The translations under genes and the position numbers were made by a program. Source: a virus. Taken from it: a stretch of DNA of 64,000 nucleotides. The notes beneath the pieces are model-generated. The model saw nothing but the letters and a program-made list of their open reading frames with translations. It was not told the origin of the DNA and ran no database searches. Positions 25,067 through 35,431 of this stretch are shown one piece after another. The stretch is taken from the IMG/VR virus record IMGVR_UViG_3300022752_000038, positions 1 through 64,000 of that record. One strand, given 5' to 3'. Within the stretch, counting starts at the first letter, position 1; every line of letters begins with the position of its first letter.

Positions 25067-25074
25067 ATATTTAT
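25067..25074 (+). promoter_or_regulatory. Late-promoter-like ATATTTAT before tape-measure operon
   Basis: ATATTTATTAATAAAGG directly follows the stop of the frameshift extension and lies 16 bases before the ATG at 25091. Confidence 0.5.
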
Positions 25075-25090
25075 TAATAAAGGATCTATC

Positions 25091-25300
25091 ATGTCTAAAA
25101 TACGCGTCGATGAAGGATTAATGAAATATATTGTTAAATTATTCTTTCCTCAACTAGAACGTGAAATTGTACAAGATCCTGAAGTTCAACAAATTCTACG
25201 TAATATTTCTGAATCGGCTGCTCGGATTAACGCTAGTTGTGATAGATTAGAAGAACTTACCGGTAAAGATTTATCAGACTTAAAATTTAAGCGTAAGTAA
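25091..25300 (+). CDS. Small helical protein upstream of tape measure
   Basis: A 69-residue charged helical protein (LIQ-free, Glu/Lys/Arg-rich) with a late-type motif and AAAGGA upstream. Its stop overlaps the tape-measure start (TAATG), implying coupled synthesis. Could be a chaperone or capping factor for the tape measure; no family recognised. Confidence 0.6.
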   Translation: MSKIRVDEGLMKYIVKLFFPQLEREIVQDPEVQQILRNISESAARINASCDRLEELTGKDLSDLKFKRK

Positions 25301-28300
25301 TGGCTACTGGACCAAAAAAGCAAAAATATACTAGCGATGATTTTGATAGTGCTTCTTTTGATAAAGCCTTAACTAAAGTAGTACAGTCCTCGCTTAAAAA
25401 AGCTTTTGGAAAAGGTAGTATCGGAGCAACGCCTGTATCAGATGCGTTGCAGAGAGATATTACTTCGTCCGAAACGTTAGCTGATACTTTAAAATCTCTC
25501 GCACAGCATGAACAGGAACGACAAATCAATGCTAACCGTACTGCTGATATTCAACATAAAGCTGCAATTGAAGGTATTTCGTTTCGTGAAGCTGAATTAC
25601 GATATAATGTAGAAGAACGTAAGTCTCAATTAATACAAGAATCTCGAGAAAAGGCACGGAACGGAATAATAGATAGTCGAAGTAAAGAAATACGTTCTGA
25701 GTTAGCATCACTTAATTCAAGTCTTGGAATATTAAGTGAAACAATACAGCAAGAAGAAACACGTGCTAATTTAGTTAAACAGATAAATAACGAGTATCAG
25801 TCTGATCAAATCAAAAATCAATTAGCTGAACTACGTGATGTAAATGCGGAACATGCAATATCTGGTGAACGTATAGGATTTGCTACTGGAGCATTTGAAA
25901 AACTAAAACAGCAATCTATTATAACTCGCGAAGAACAAATAGAGCTTAATGATATTTTACTGAACAACCGTGATGCTAGCGGTATGATCAAAGATATTAA
26001 TGAAAAAATATTAGAAGCACAACTATCTGGTAATGAAAAATTAAAAGAATCGTTATCAATAATAAAAGAAACATTAAGTATTGATCAAGAACGAGAAAAA
26101 TTAATACAAAAAATATCAAAGCAGTCTGATGGTTATCTAAAAACGATGACTAGTCTTAGTGATAAAATTCCAATTATCGGGGGAAGTATTAGCAAGTATC
26201 TCGAAGGCGGAATGAAGCGCTATAATGAAGCTCTAGCCGACAGTATAATAAAACAAAAAGTTGGAGAACAGGGCTTACAACATCAAGGAAAGGCAGCTAC
26301 TGCGTTAGGTTCTAAATTAAAAGCCGCATGGTCATCATTTGGTCCGGGCGGTATGGTGTTAATTGGTATAGGATTGTTAGCCGCAGGACTCGCAGCTGCA
26401 TATAACTTTGTCAAAGATTTTGATAAGTCGATTACAGATACTGCGCAATCAATGGGTACTACTAAACAAGCTGCCCAAGAATTGTCCATGGCCGCTAATG
26501 CAACTACATTAAATCAAAAAGAGCATTTAGCTGCCGTAAAAGAATTAAATACTGCATACGGAGGTATGAATGCCGTTAATGCAAAAAACGTAAATCAGTT
26601 TACGGACCAATTAAAAACTATTAACGATTTAAAGATTGGATTTGGATTAACTAGCGATGAAGTGACGGGTTTAGCCGCATCAGCTAGATCAATGGGAACA
26701 GATGTAACAGTACTTACAGCAAACGTACTGTCGACAGTAGAGGCACTAGAATCACAAGGTAATTATCTAGTTAATCAAGCAGCCGTAATGAAAGACATTG
26801 GAAAACTAGGAAAGGCCAATGCACGTATGTTTGGAAACAATGCTAAGGCATTAGTTAAAGCAGCAGTAGCCGCTAACATGTTAGGCACTAACTTAGGATC
26901 AATGCTAAAAACTGCAGAAGATAGTTTAGACATTGAACAAAGTTTAACTAAAGAAGCTCTGTTCCAAGTCTTTACGGGTGGAAAAAATGTGTCATTGCAT
27001 GAAGATATGATGAAGATGCGCGAAGCCTATGTCAATAACGACATGGAATCCGTAATGCAGGCACAAGGCAATATTATAGCAAATTCATACGATAGTATTA
27101 TAGATGCTTCAGGTAAAGCAAATCAATTCGCATTGAAAAAATATGCAGATATGATGGGGCAAACTACTGATGAAGCAATGACTCAATTGGAATCATATGA
27201 TCTAGCCAAAAGCTTAGGATTTGATATACAACAGATCATGAGTGGCGAAATTTCTGTAGATATGATGGAAGGAAAGATGGCGGATATAAAAGATCCTGCA
27301 CAAAAAGCCCGTATCGAAGAAATGATCGCTAAACGTAAATCAGTAGCGTTGTCAGAGGAATTTGATAGATCTTTACAAAAATTAAAAGAATCTTTAACGC
27401 CATTAATGGGCCAAGTAGCTCCTGCTATAGAAAGTATTGTACATTTTGGGGCAGCATTATCAGCTGGTATAACTAAAGTAAGTAGTTTTGTAGGCGGTAT
27501 TGGTGGAATGGCAGTAGCGTTAGGTGCATTAGTTCTTGGATTTATAGGATTTAGAAAATTGTTTGATACGTTTCGTAGTTCATCACTAGGTGAAACGTTG
27601 TTAGGTAAAACTAAAGAAACCAAACAAGCTGAAGCAGTTAAAACGGGAATGAAATCAGCACTTGATTATTATTCCGCTTCTCCGTCGTTGGCCGTTACAA
27701 TTGTAGCTAACAAAATAAAAGGCGGCGGCGGTGATGGAGAAAGTGGTAGTGCTAACGGAAAATCTCCAGATACTAAAGAGATGAGTAAGAAAGGCGCTAG
27801 CGAATCATTTAAAGATAACATGAAAAATATCGCCGAAGGTTTTAAAGCCATGGGCGAATCTGGAGTAGGTAAAGGTATATTAAATACAGCACTTGCCGGT
27901 CCAGCACTGTTATTGGCAATACCTGCAATTCCGTTTATATTGTTTATGGGCAAATCTAAATTAGATAGCTTAGAAAATAATTTTTACAATTTAGCATCAG
28001 GTTTAACTGCAATGGGCGAAGCAGGTCGTAGCGGTATATTAAATACAGCACTTGCAGGCCCAGCGTTGTTACTAGGAATGTTAGGAATACCGATGTTAAC
28101 GTTTATGGGTAAAATTAAGTTAGGTAACTTATTTACTAATTTTTCACAGTTGGCTAGTGGTTTAACGGCTATGAGTGCTGTACCTAAAAGTGGTATATTA
28201 AATATTGGATTATTTGGTATAGCAGCTATACCATCATTACTTAGTATACCATTCTTAACTTTTATGGGACTAGTGCCGTTAGCACAGTTAGCTGTTAATT

Positions 28301-31300
28301 TTACTAGTTTAGGAACAGGATTGTCTGCGTTAAGTGCTGGTATTGGCGGAGTTGGAGTATTAGCAGCTTTTGCTATTGCTGCAATACTTGCAATTCCATC
28401 TTTGATATTTTTAGGTGGTATAGCTTTACTAGGAGAAGTAGCAGCCGCTGGATTAATAGCGTTAGGAGGTGGGTTAGAAGCATTAGGTGCTGTTGCAGCA
28501 ACTGGACTACCATTTTTAGCAGTTGGATTGATAGCAGCATTAGGGGCATCAATGATTCCATTTGCGGCTGCGTTATATATAGCAACACCTGCCATTGAAG
28601 CACTTGGAAAGGTTGTTATAGGAGTATTTTCAGCAATGCCGGCAATTATTACGGCCGTAGCAAATGGCTTTGTTACAATATTTGACACACTTGCAGAAAA
28701 TTGGCAAGTATTAATACCAGTAGGTATAGGATTAACTGCCTTAGCCGTAGGAGTCGGAGTATTAGGCGCAGCTTCATTGTTAGCAGCCCCAGGATTATTA
28801 GTATTAACCGGCATGATGTATATGGCCGCTCCTGCTATTGCAGCTGTCTCTGCTTCGATGACTGAACTTATACCTGTGTTTGAAGCGTTAGCAACTATTG
28901 ATTCCAAACAAATAATAGCTTTAGGTAAAGGCTTAGTAGTGTTAGGAGCTGGACTTTTAGCATTAACTGCTGGCTCTGTAGTAAATGGTATAGCATCATT
29001 TTTTGGAGCTGGCCCTGTAGATATGTTAAAAGATTTGGCATCAATTGATGGGCAAGGCGTTAACATAACTGCACAAGCTATAACATCATTGGCATCAGCA
29101 TTACAAGGATTTTCATCAATTGATACAACTAGTATTGGTAATGGATTAGGTTCAATAGCTGCCGGATTTTTAGCTTTAAGTGCTGGATCTGTAATAAACG
29201 GCATTGCTGATTTCTTTGGCGCTGGGCCGGTAGATCTTTTAAAGGATTTAACATCCGTCGACGGCAAATCGATTGAAAGTATAGCAAAAGGAATTGATGT
29301 ACTAGTAAAAAGTATTGATCAATTTACATCTATAGATTTGCAAGCCATGGAAGATACTATAGGTAAAGTAGAAGAACTAAGCGATATTAACAGTAGTGGT
29401 ATCGGAAGTCTTTTAAGTTCGATTGGCTCTGGAATTGGCGGAGCTATGAGTAGTATAGTGACGGGTGTACAATCAGTTGCTGCACCAATAACGGATGCAT
29501 TGTCCGGAGCATTTGATTCGGCGTATAATGAAATATCGGGTTGGTTTGGATTTTCGCCTAGTGAAATAGGAAACAGTATATTAAACGGTATACAATCAGT
29601 ATCTCCAGACATCTCCTCAAATCTTACACAGCCATTTGATAATGCCGCATCTAAATTAAATGCTGGCCCTTTAAAGGATTTTGGAGACAATGTTGCTGGT
29701 ATTGACACGACTAAATTAAAAGAACAGTTAGGTCAATTTAGTGGAGTATTGTCCGGAATTGATTTAGATGCTATAACAAAGTTTGCAGATTTAGCTGAAA
29801 AAGATTTAGGTAAAGCGGCACGAAATATAGTTAACGGTATTAATTCTTTAGTTACAATTAATACCGGAATTAATTTTGAGGGACTATACAATACATTCGA
29901 TACTTTAGGAGAAGCTTTTAATGAGTTGGGTATAGATGACTTAATTAAGTTTCTATCTATAGATAAAGATTTAAAAACATTTGGCGCTAATATACAAGCA
30001 GGATTTTCTTCGATTTCCTCAATGCCAGAATACGATTTCGGAAATTTTGAAAATACATTAGAATCGTTAAATGAAGCCTTAGCAGAATCAGATCTATCTG
30101 ACTTAGACCAATTTACAAAAATTAATTTTAGTTCTTTAGCTACAATAGCCACAAATCTTAAAGCTGGATTACAAGGATTAGTTGATGTTGGTAATATGGA
30201 AGATATGGGCACTGGCTTTATGTCTGGTATGCTAGGAACTAATGGATTAGGAGGATTGGAAAGTATATTTGAAGGTCTTGCAAATGCAATAGATGAATTA
30301 GATTTAACCGAATTAGATCAGTTTACTAAACTTAATTTTAGTGGTCTATCAACAATGGCTCAAAGCTTAAGTGCTGGATTAGAAGAACTAAATGCTCTAG
30401 GAAATCGTGACATGGGTACAATGTTTTCTGGAATGTTCGGCGAAGGCGGTTTGGGCGGATTGGAAAGTATATTTGAAGGATTATCTGATGCTGTAGATGA
30501 ATTGGATATGGATGCGCTAGGTAAATTTACTACACTTAACGTTAGTGGTTTATCAACAACAGCAAATAATATCAAACAAGGTATATCAGATTTAGTTAGT
30601 GTTGCTGATTCTGCCGGACAAATTAGTATATTACAAAATGTGTTTACTACATTAACAAGTGTATTTAATTCTATAGATCCAAATATATTTAATAGACTTG
30701 GACAACTTGATGTAACTGGCATAACGATTTTTGCTAATAATTTTAAAAATGCGTTAATGCAATTATCTACATTAAGTAGTATAGATTTGTCGGGAGTTGT
30801 AGCATTAAGTACTACGATTACTAAATTAACAGATCTAATATCTAAAATTAATTTTACCGAAGTATTTAAGCCAATTATTGATTTAAAGGTAGATCCTATT
30901 ATACAACAAATAGATAGATTGGTTGAAGCTTTTGCCAAGTTAACTAAATTACAATCAGTACAAGCAACGGTTAATGTACAAACAATTGCAGATAAAGCTG
31001 CTGAAGTTAAAACTACTAATACTGTACAAGCCCCAATGCCTGAACCAGCAAAAGCCTTTGCTGAAGGTGGATATACCGGCCCCGGCAGTAAATATGAACC
31101 TGCAGGTGTAGTACACGCCGGAGAATACGTTGTTAATGCAGAACAAACTAAACAATGGGCGCCGTTATTAGAAATGATTAATAGTGGTGACGCTACTATA
31201 GGAGCTATAAGTGCACAAGTAAATTATCCTCCTGTACCTGCATATGGTAGTGGCGATCGTATGCTCGATATGGAATCCATGGCTAGATTAGTTGACGTGC

Positions 31301-32349
31301 GTGACGGTAAAGTAGATTTAATGAATTTATCAGCTGACGCTATAGACTATGCTAATACAAAATTAAATGTAACAAAAGCTTGGGTAGAAACTGCAAAACA
31401 ATTAGAGGATATGCAGGGACTAAATGAATTAGCTAATTTAACAGCATACGGACAACGATATAAAACTGCAAATTTAATACAAACTGGAACTACCCGTAAA
31501 GTTAATTTTGGATATGCTGATGGCGGGTTAGTAGAATCTATACAAGCTGGATCAGAAATGTACGGTAACGTTGATGCAGCTAATACTGTATTATCCGGAG
31601 CAAAGGCAAGTACAGAGACTGGAGGATTCTTTAGTAGTATGTTCTCCGGAGTAAAAGGTCTGTTCGGTAAAGCAACATCAGCGCTCAGTGGAGGATTAAA
31701 TGTTGTACAAAAAATTACAAAACCAGTAACAAAGTTTTTACAGTCATCTGCCGGTAAGCTTTTAGGTCCAGTATTATCAATTGTATCATCTGTATCTGAT
31801 GTAATGACAAAAATTAGTAGTGCTAAAGAAGTAGTAGCTTCAGGCGGCACTGTAGACGCAACTACACTCGGATTAGATATATTACAAGCGGGTGCTTATC
31901 CAATAGCCAACGGTCTACTTAATTTTATACCTGGCGTAGGATCAATTATTTCAGCTTCAGATGCATTATTAAACATGTTCGGATTTTCACCTGTAAAATG
32001 GCTTACAGATAATTTGATAACTCTATTACCAGACAGTTTATTTGATTCTGTAGGAGAGTGGGCATTAGATACTGGCAATAATCAACAAACTACTACGCCC
32101 GCAGGTGTTACTGTACAACCGCCTCCGGCTAGTACCGTAACGGTTCAAGCTAATGACTTTATGATAGAGCCAAATGCTAATGATAAAATTGGCGGCGTGT
32201 TAGATAATAAATCTGTTGATGAAATGGTAAATCTGTTAAGACAAATGGTAGGACTATTAGGTCAACGTCAGACTGTATCATTATCAAATCAAACGGCAAT
32301 GGATATTGTAAAAGTAGCTACTGCTGATAGATCGTTTAGGACTTTTTAA
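25300..32349 (+). CDS. Tape measure protein
   Basis: A 2349-residue tail-length ruler, by far the largest gene in the window. The N-terminal about 345 residues are charged coiled coil; a hydrophobic segment at about 348-372 follows (GMVLIGIGLLAAGLAAAY). Residues about 860-1190 are strongly hydrophobic with three copies of an ILNTALAGPALLL...FMGK...LASGLTAM unit. Residues about 1530-1770 hold three copies of an LGGLESIFEGLxxAxDELD unit. Near 1924-1947, GGYTGPG...VVHAGEYVV is a motif common in tape measures. T4 gp29 has only 590 residues, so either the tail is very long or domains were added. Position after tube and chaperone genes supports the call. Confidence 0.9.
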   Translation: MATGPKKQKYTSDDFDSASFDKALTKVVQSSLKKAFGKGSIGATPVSDALQRDITSSETLADTLKSLAQHEQERQINANRTADIQHKAAIEGISFREAELRYNVEERKSQLIQESREKARNGIIDSRSKEIRSELASLNSSLGILSETIQQEETRANLVKQINNEYQSDQIKNQLAELRDVNAEHAISGERIGFATGAFEKLKQQSIITREEQIELNDILLNNRDASGMIKDINEKILEAQLSGNEKLKESLSIIKETLSIDQEREKLIQKISKQSDGYLKTMTSLSDKIPIIGGSISKYLEGGMKRYNEALADSIIKQKVGEQGLQHQGKAATALGSKLKAAWSSFGPGGMVLIGIGLLAAGLAAAYNFVKDFDKSITDTAQSMGTTKQAAQELSMAANATTLNQKEHLAAVKELNTAYGGMNAVNAKNVNQFTDQLKTINDLKIGFGLTSDEVTGLAASARSMGTDVTVLTANVLSTVEALESQGNYLVNQAAVMKDIGKLGKANARMFGNNAKALVKAAVAANMLGTNLGSMLKTAEDSLDIEQSLTKEALFQVFTGGKNVSLHEDMMKMREAYVNNDMESVMQAQGNIIANSYDSIIDASGKANQFALKKYADMMGQTTDEAMTQLESYDLAKSLGFDIQQIMSGEISVDMMEGKMADIKDPAQKARIEEMIAKRKSVALSEEFDRSLQKLKESLTPLMGQVAPAIESIVHFGAALSAGITKVSSFVGGIGGMAVALGALVLGFIGFRKLFDTFRSSSLGETLLGKTKETKQAEAVKTGMKSALDYYSASPSLAVTIVANKIKGGGGDGESGSANGKSPDTKEMSKKGASESFKDNMKNIAEGFKAMGESGVGKGILNTALAGPALLLAIPAIPFILFMGKSKLDSLENNFYNLASGLTAMGEAGRSGILNTALAGPALLLGMLGIPMLTFMGKIKLGNLFTNFSQLASGLTAMSAVPKSGILNIGLFGIAAIPSLLSIPFLTFMGLVPLAQLAVNFTSLGTGLSALSAGIGGVGVLAAFAIAAILAIPSLIFLGGIALLGEVAAAGLIALGGGLEALGAVAATGLPFLAVGLIAALGASMIPFAAALYIATPAIEALGKVVIGVFSAMPAIITAVANGFVTIFDTLAENWQVLIPVGIGLTALAVGVGVLGAASLLAAPGLLVLTGMMYMAAPAIAAVSASMTELIPVFEALATIDSKQIIALGKGLVVLGAGLLALTAGSVVNGIASFFGAGPVDMLKDLASIDGQGVNITAQAITSLASALQGFSSIDTTSIGNGLGSIAAGFLALSAGSVINGIADFFGAGPVDLLKDLTSVDGKSIESIAKGIDVLVKSIDQFTSIDLQAMEDTIGKVEELSDINSSGIGSLLSSIGSGIGGAMSSIVTGVQSVAAPITDALSGAFDSAYNEISGWFGFSPSEIGNSILNGIQSVSPDISSNLTQPFDNAASKLNAGPLKDFGDNVAGIDTTKLKEQLGQFSGVLSGIDLDAITKFADLAEKDLGKAARNIVNGINSLVTINTGINFEGLYNTFDTLGEAFNELGIDDLIKFLSIDKDLKTFGANIQAGFSSISSMPEYDFGNFENTLESLNEALAESDLSDLDQFTKINFSSLATIATNLKAGLQGLVDVGNMEDMGTGFMSGMLGTNGLGGLESIFEGLANAIDELDLTELDQFTKLNFSGLSTMAQSLSAGLEELNALGNRDMGTMFSGMFGEGGLGGLESIFEGLSDAVDELDMDALGKFTTLNVSGLSTTANNIKQGISDLVSVADSAGQISILQNVFTTLTSVFNSIDPNIFNRLGQLDVTGITIFANNFKNALMQLSTLSSIDLSGVVALSTTITKLTDLISKINFTEVFKPIIDLKVDPIIQQIDRLVEAFAKLTKLQSVQATVNVQTIADKAAEVKTTNTVQAPMPEPAKAFAEGGYTGPGSKYEPAGVVHAGEYVVNAEQTKQWAPLLEMINSGDATIGAISAQVNYPPVPAYGSGDRMLDMESMARLVDVRDGKVDLMNLSADAIDYANTKLNVTKAWVETAKQLEDMQGLNELANLTAYGQRYKTANLIQTGTTRKVNFGYADGGLVESIQAGSEMYGNVDAANTVLSGAKASTETGGFFSSMFSGVKGLFGKATSALSGGLNVVQKITKPVTKFLQSSAGKLLGPVLSIVSSVSDVMTKISSAKEVVASGGTVDATTLGLDILQAGAYPIANGLLNFIPGVGSIISASDALLNMFGFSPVKWLTDNLITLLPDSLFDSVGEWALDTGNNQQTTTPAGVTVQPPPASTVTVQANDFMIEPNANDKIGGVLDNKSVDEMVNLLRQMVGLLGQRQTVSLSNQTAMDIVKVATADRSFRTF

Positions 32350-32361
32350 AGGATATAAACC

Positions 32362-35079
32362 ATGGCATTAATTGATTTGAAATCTGATTTAAGTTGGTAT
32401 GGTAAGACACCGCCACATGGCGTGTATCGCGATGATCGCAACAATACAAAATTTACATATAATGACGATTTAACAGTAACCGCTGCAGTCACAGGCAATG
32501 CCGGGCAAAATTTAACACCAAAGACATCAGCCGATGAATTTAATGCGAGTAATGGAGTATCTAAACGTAAAACTCAACTCGGTGTCGGTACGCAGTTACC
32601 AATCGGGCCAACAGGCGGTTTGTTCAACTTTGATACTAAGCGTATCGGATGGCATGCAGACTCTAAATATGGAAGTGTATTTAACAAACTTTTAGATATT
32701 GGTTTAGCTAAAACATATGTCAATAACTCGCCGCTTAAAGACATGTACAATAGATTTAAAGTACATGACGAAATATACGACGCATTTGGATACGCAAAAA
32801 CAGTTATACTACGTGGTATACAACAAGATGATAGATCAGATCCACAACGCTGGGGACTAAATTCTCCAACAATGGATGTGCCCCGCGATGGCGTAGTATC
32901 AACTGCGGAACGTATAGCTAATGATGCTGCACGATTAGGTAAATTCCTGATACGGCCTACCGGATTGCTATTTTTAGCTAAACAACAGCTGTTGCATTTA
33001 ATGCAACCTAATCCAGAACAAGTAAGCGGAAATGTCGGTGTAATTGATCCTATAAAATTATTTAATCCTGTTAACTTTTTAGCATCTGCACTAGGATCGC
33101 CGTTAGGATTGCGTTTTAAAAACTGGGGATTGCAACCGTTAATAAGTTTGTCTCCGACATATGAATCAACTAAAAAAGCACAAAATATAATATTAAGTTC
33201 TGTGCCTCCATTGCCGATTGCAGGTTTGGGTTTTAATAGATTGCTAAATTTACATTTTCAACGCATTGGTAATTTTGTAAATCCATTAGGTTTCGTTGAA
33301 TGGTTAGCTCCTAGCGCAGCTACAGGGCCTGATAGTGTTGCGGGAATTGGACGTACTAATTTTACTAAAAGACAAGAATACAATACGTTTACATATCCAT
33401 CAGGTATAGGCGAAATTGAATCTATACCGATCGGTGATGTGTTGAGTTGGAGTAATACTTACGGCCGGCAAAACGCAATTCTAGACTTACCAGTACCAAG
33501 CGATGTGTATAATATAGGCGCACATCTCGTCAAGCCGATATATAACGCTAAACAATTGGAAGGTGCTAGTACAGATTTGGACACAAACTTTTACGTTAAG
33601 CAAAAGAAAAATCAAAGAATAGGATTCATGCGCTTCTCGGCTGACGGTGATAAGCGAGAATTATCTACACGTAAAATGATGATTAATCGTGTAAGTGACG
33701 ATAACTTTGTATTAATAACAACGCCTGACGAGGGTACGAGTACAGACCTATTTCCATTAACCGGATTACGTGCTCAATTTGATTGGCACGATGCAAATGG
33801 CGATACCACAGATTGGTACGGTAGAAATATTAAAGCTTCTCCGACAACATTAAGTTTTCTAGGTCCCGAATCAAGTAAGAATGCAGCTGTAATATATTTA
33901 GGAACACGTACGGCCGGTAAAAATACTGGAGAATATATTACCGAAGATGCTAATGATGATGGAGATATTAAATCATTTAATCCAGGTAGACGATTTTCAG
34001 ATGGGGATAAAGCTTTAGCCGAAAAACTTGCAGATACCGTTAAGGTAGATGATAAGATGAAAGGTAAGTTTTTTGGAGGAGTAAAAGAATTAGTAGAGAA
34101 AAAGTTTGACCGAGCCACTGCTCCAGAACCAACCACAATTATAGATTATAGGGCAATGTCATATCCGCAGATACGTAAAACTACAAAAGATAGGGTATCA
34201 GGTACTAGTAAAGTATTAGATTTTCGTACATTACAGGACGGCGCTGCGAAAGAATGGGATACTACTAAAAAGCCTACATTAGAAAGTTTTTACGGATATA
34301 CTTCGTATAATGCAGCAGATCGTAGAACAGCAAAGCCAGATCCAGTACAAAATGCAGGATTTGGTACAGGCACGAACAATACGAGTAATATTAAAGATTT
34401 AATAAAATTTGAATTTGAAGGATTGGGCGGCCCGCAGCACGGTAAACGATACATGTTTAGAGCATATATAAATTCATTAGATGATACGTTTTCTCCCAGC
34501 TGGAGCGGACAACAAGACCAGGGCCGTGCTGACCAAAAATATTTGTATGCTAGTTATGAACGGCAAATAAATGTAGATTTTAAAGTAGTTGTACATTCAC
34601 ATAAAGAAATGGGAACGGTATGGGATAAATTATCCGAACTAGCACAAAATACATTGCCAGTATATCCTGGTGGTGGATTTCATGGTCAATTTATACGTAT
34701 AACAATAGGTGACTTATATGTTAGACAATATATGTTTATTAATAGTCTAACATATTCATGGGATAATGAAACTCCATGGGAAATAACCGAAGGAATGCAA
34801 TTACCATTATACACAGACGTTTCATTAGGACTTACACATGTGGGTGCAAGCAAACCGCAATCCGGGCAAAATCCGTTCCAGTACGACAGAAAAACTAGAT
34901 TGTACGGTCCATTCGGCGATGAATTTACATATACCGCAGCTGCCGGCGTGTCCCAACCAGAAACTCGTGATAACATTACCGACAGTGTTCCATATGATTC
35001 TACAGAAAATAAAGCTACAGTTTATTCAGAAGAGCAGCCTGCAGAAGATAAAGCAGCAGCTGAAGCTGGAGCAGAATAA
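32362..35079 (+). CDS. Large baseplate-region structural protein
   Basis: A 905-residue protein following the tape measure. It begins MALIDLKSDLSWYGKTPPHG, similar to the start of the small protein at 10599. The last about 200 residues form a recognisable tail domain: FEFEGLGGPQHGKRYMFRAY, then DVDFKVVVHSHKE-like sequence and GDLYVRQYMFINSLTYSW before an acidic, Ala-rich tail. I take it as a baseplate or tube-baseplate junction protein (gp48/gp54 neighbourhood in T4), by position. AAAGGAT precedes the ATG. Precise role unknown. Confidence 0.65.
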   Translation: MALIDLKSDLSWYGKTPPHGVYRDDRNNTKFTYNDDLTVTAAVTGNAGQNLTPKTSADEFNASNGVSKRKTQLGVGTQLPIGPTGGLFNFDTKRIGWHADSKYGSVFNKLLDIGLAKTYVNNSPLKDMYNRFKVHDEIYDAFGYAKTVILRGIQQDDRSDPQRWGLNSPTMDVPRDGVVSTAERIANDAARLGKFLIRPTGLLFLAKQQLLHLMQPNPEQVSGNVGVIDPIKLFNPVNFLASALGSPLGLRFKNWGLQPLISLSPTYESTKKAQNIILSSVPPLPIAGLGFNRLLNLHFQRIGNFVNPLGFVEWLAPSAATGPDSVAGIGRTNFTKRQEYNTFTYPSGIGEIESIPIGDVLSWSNTYGRQNAILDLPVPSDVYNIGAHLVKPIYNAKQLEGASTDLDTNFYVKQKKNQRIGFMRFSADGDKRELSTRKMMINRVSDDNFVLITTPDEGTSTDLFPLTGLRAQFDWHDANGDTTDWYGRNIKASPTTLSFLGPESSKNAAVIYLGTRTAGKNTGEYITEDANDDGDIKSFNPGRRFSDGDKALAEKLADTVKVDDKMKGKFFGGVKELVEKKFDRATAPEPTTIIDYRAMSYPQIRKTTKDRVSGTSKVLDFRTLQDGAAKEWDTTKKPTLESFYGYTSYNAADRRTAKPDPVQNAGFGTGTNNTSNIKDLIKFEFEGLGGPQHGKRYMFRAYINSLDDTFSPSWSGQQDQGRADQKYLYASYERQINVDFKVVVHSHKEMGTVWDKLSELAQNTLPVYPGGGFHGQFIRITIGDLYVRQYMFINSLTYSWDNETPWEITEGMQLPLYTDVSLGLTHVGASKPQSGQNPFQYDRKTRLYGPFGDEFTYTAAAGVSQPETRDNITDSVPYDSTENKATVYSEEQPAEDKAAAEAGAE

Positions 35080-35097
35080 ATTAATTAAAGATATACA

Positions 35098-35406
35098 ATG
35101 GAAGATAGAAATCGATACACAAAACAAACATCTTACAATGGATTTAAAGCATATGCTACGTCTAAAATTTTTAAAACTCCGACTAGTCCTGACGATCAAT
35201 ATATAATTTCGCGGGAACGTGATCGTTTAGATTCATTAGCATATGAATTTTACGGAGATGCTAGATTTTGGATATTAATAGCTGAGGCTAATAATCTAGG
35301 AAAAGGATCTTTTGCAGTACCACCCGGACTTCAACTACGTATACCTAGTAGAACTTTTATACTAGAAGTGGACAATACATTGCGACGTACAGAGGAAGAA
35401 CGTTAA
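35098..35406 (+). CDS. LysM-like baseplate protein (gp53-like)
   Basis: A 102-residue baseplate protein. ISRERDRLDSLAYEFYGDAR, then FWILIAEANNL and VPPGLQLRIPS form a LysM-like fold as found in T4 gp53 and in XkdP-type proteins, which bind the baseplate wedge or hub. Length is shorter than T4 gp53 (196). It lies between two baseplate genes. Family fairly clear, exact equivalence by inference. Confidence 0.75.
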   Translation: MEDRNRYTKQTSYNGFKAYATSKIFKTPTSPDDQYIISRERDRLDSLAYEFYGDARFWILIAEANNLGKGSFAVPPGLQLRIPSRTFILEVDNTLRRTEEER

Positions 35407-35413
35407 TATTTAT
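35406..35413 (+). promoter_or_regulatory. Late-promoter-like ATATTTAT
   Basis: ATATTTATCTAAAATAAAG overlapping the end of the LysM-like gene, 18 bases before the ATG at 35432. Confidence 0.45.
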
Positions 35414-35431
35414 CTAAAATAAAGTTATAGT

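Noticed and set aside
27984-29267. 427-aa minus-strand ORF within the tape measure
   Set aside because: Shadow of the hydrophobic Ala/Gly/Leu-rich repeats on the + strand; Pro/Asn/Ala-rich nonsense with no ribosome site, and no other minus-strand gene exists.
34838-35206. 122-aa + strand ORF across the baseplate and LysM-like genes
   Set aside because: Low-complexity Lys/Gln/Leu sequence overlapping two convincing genes in another frame.
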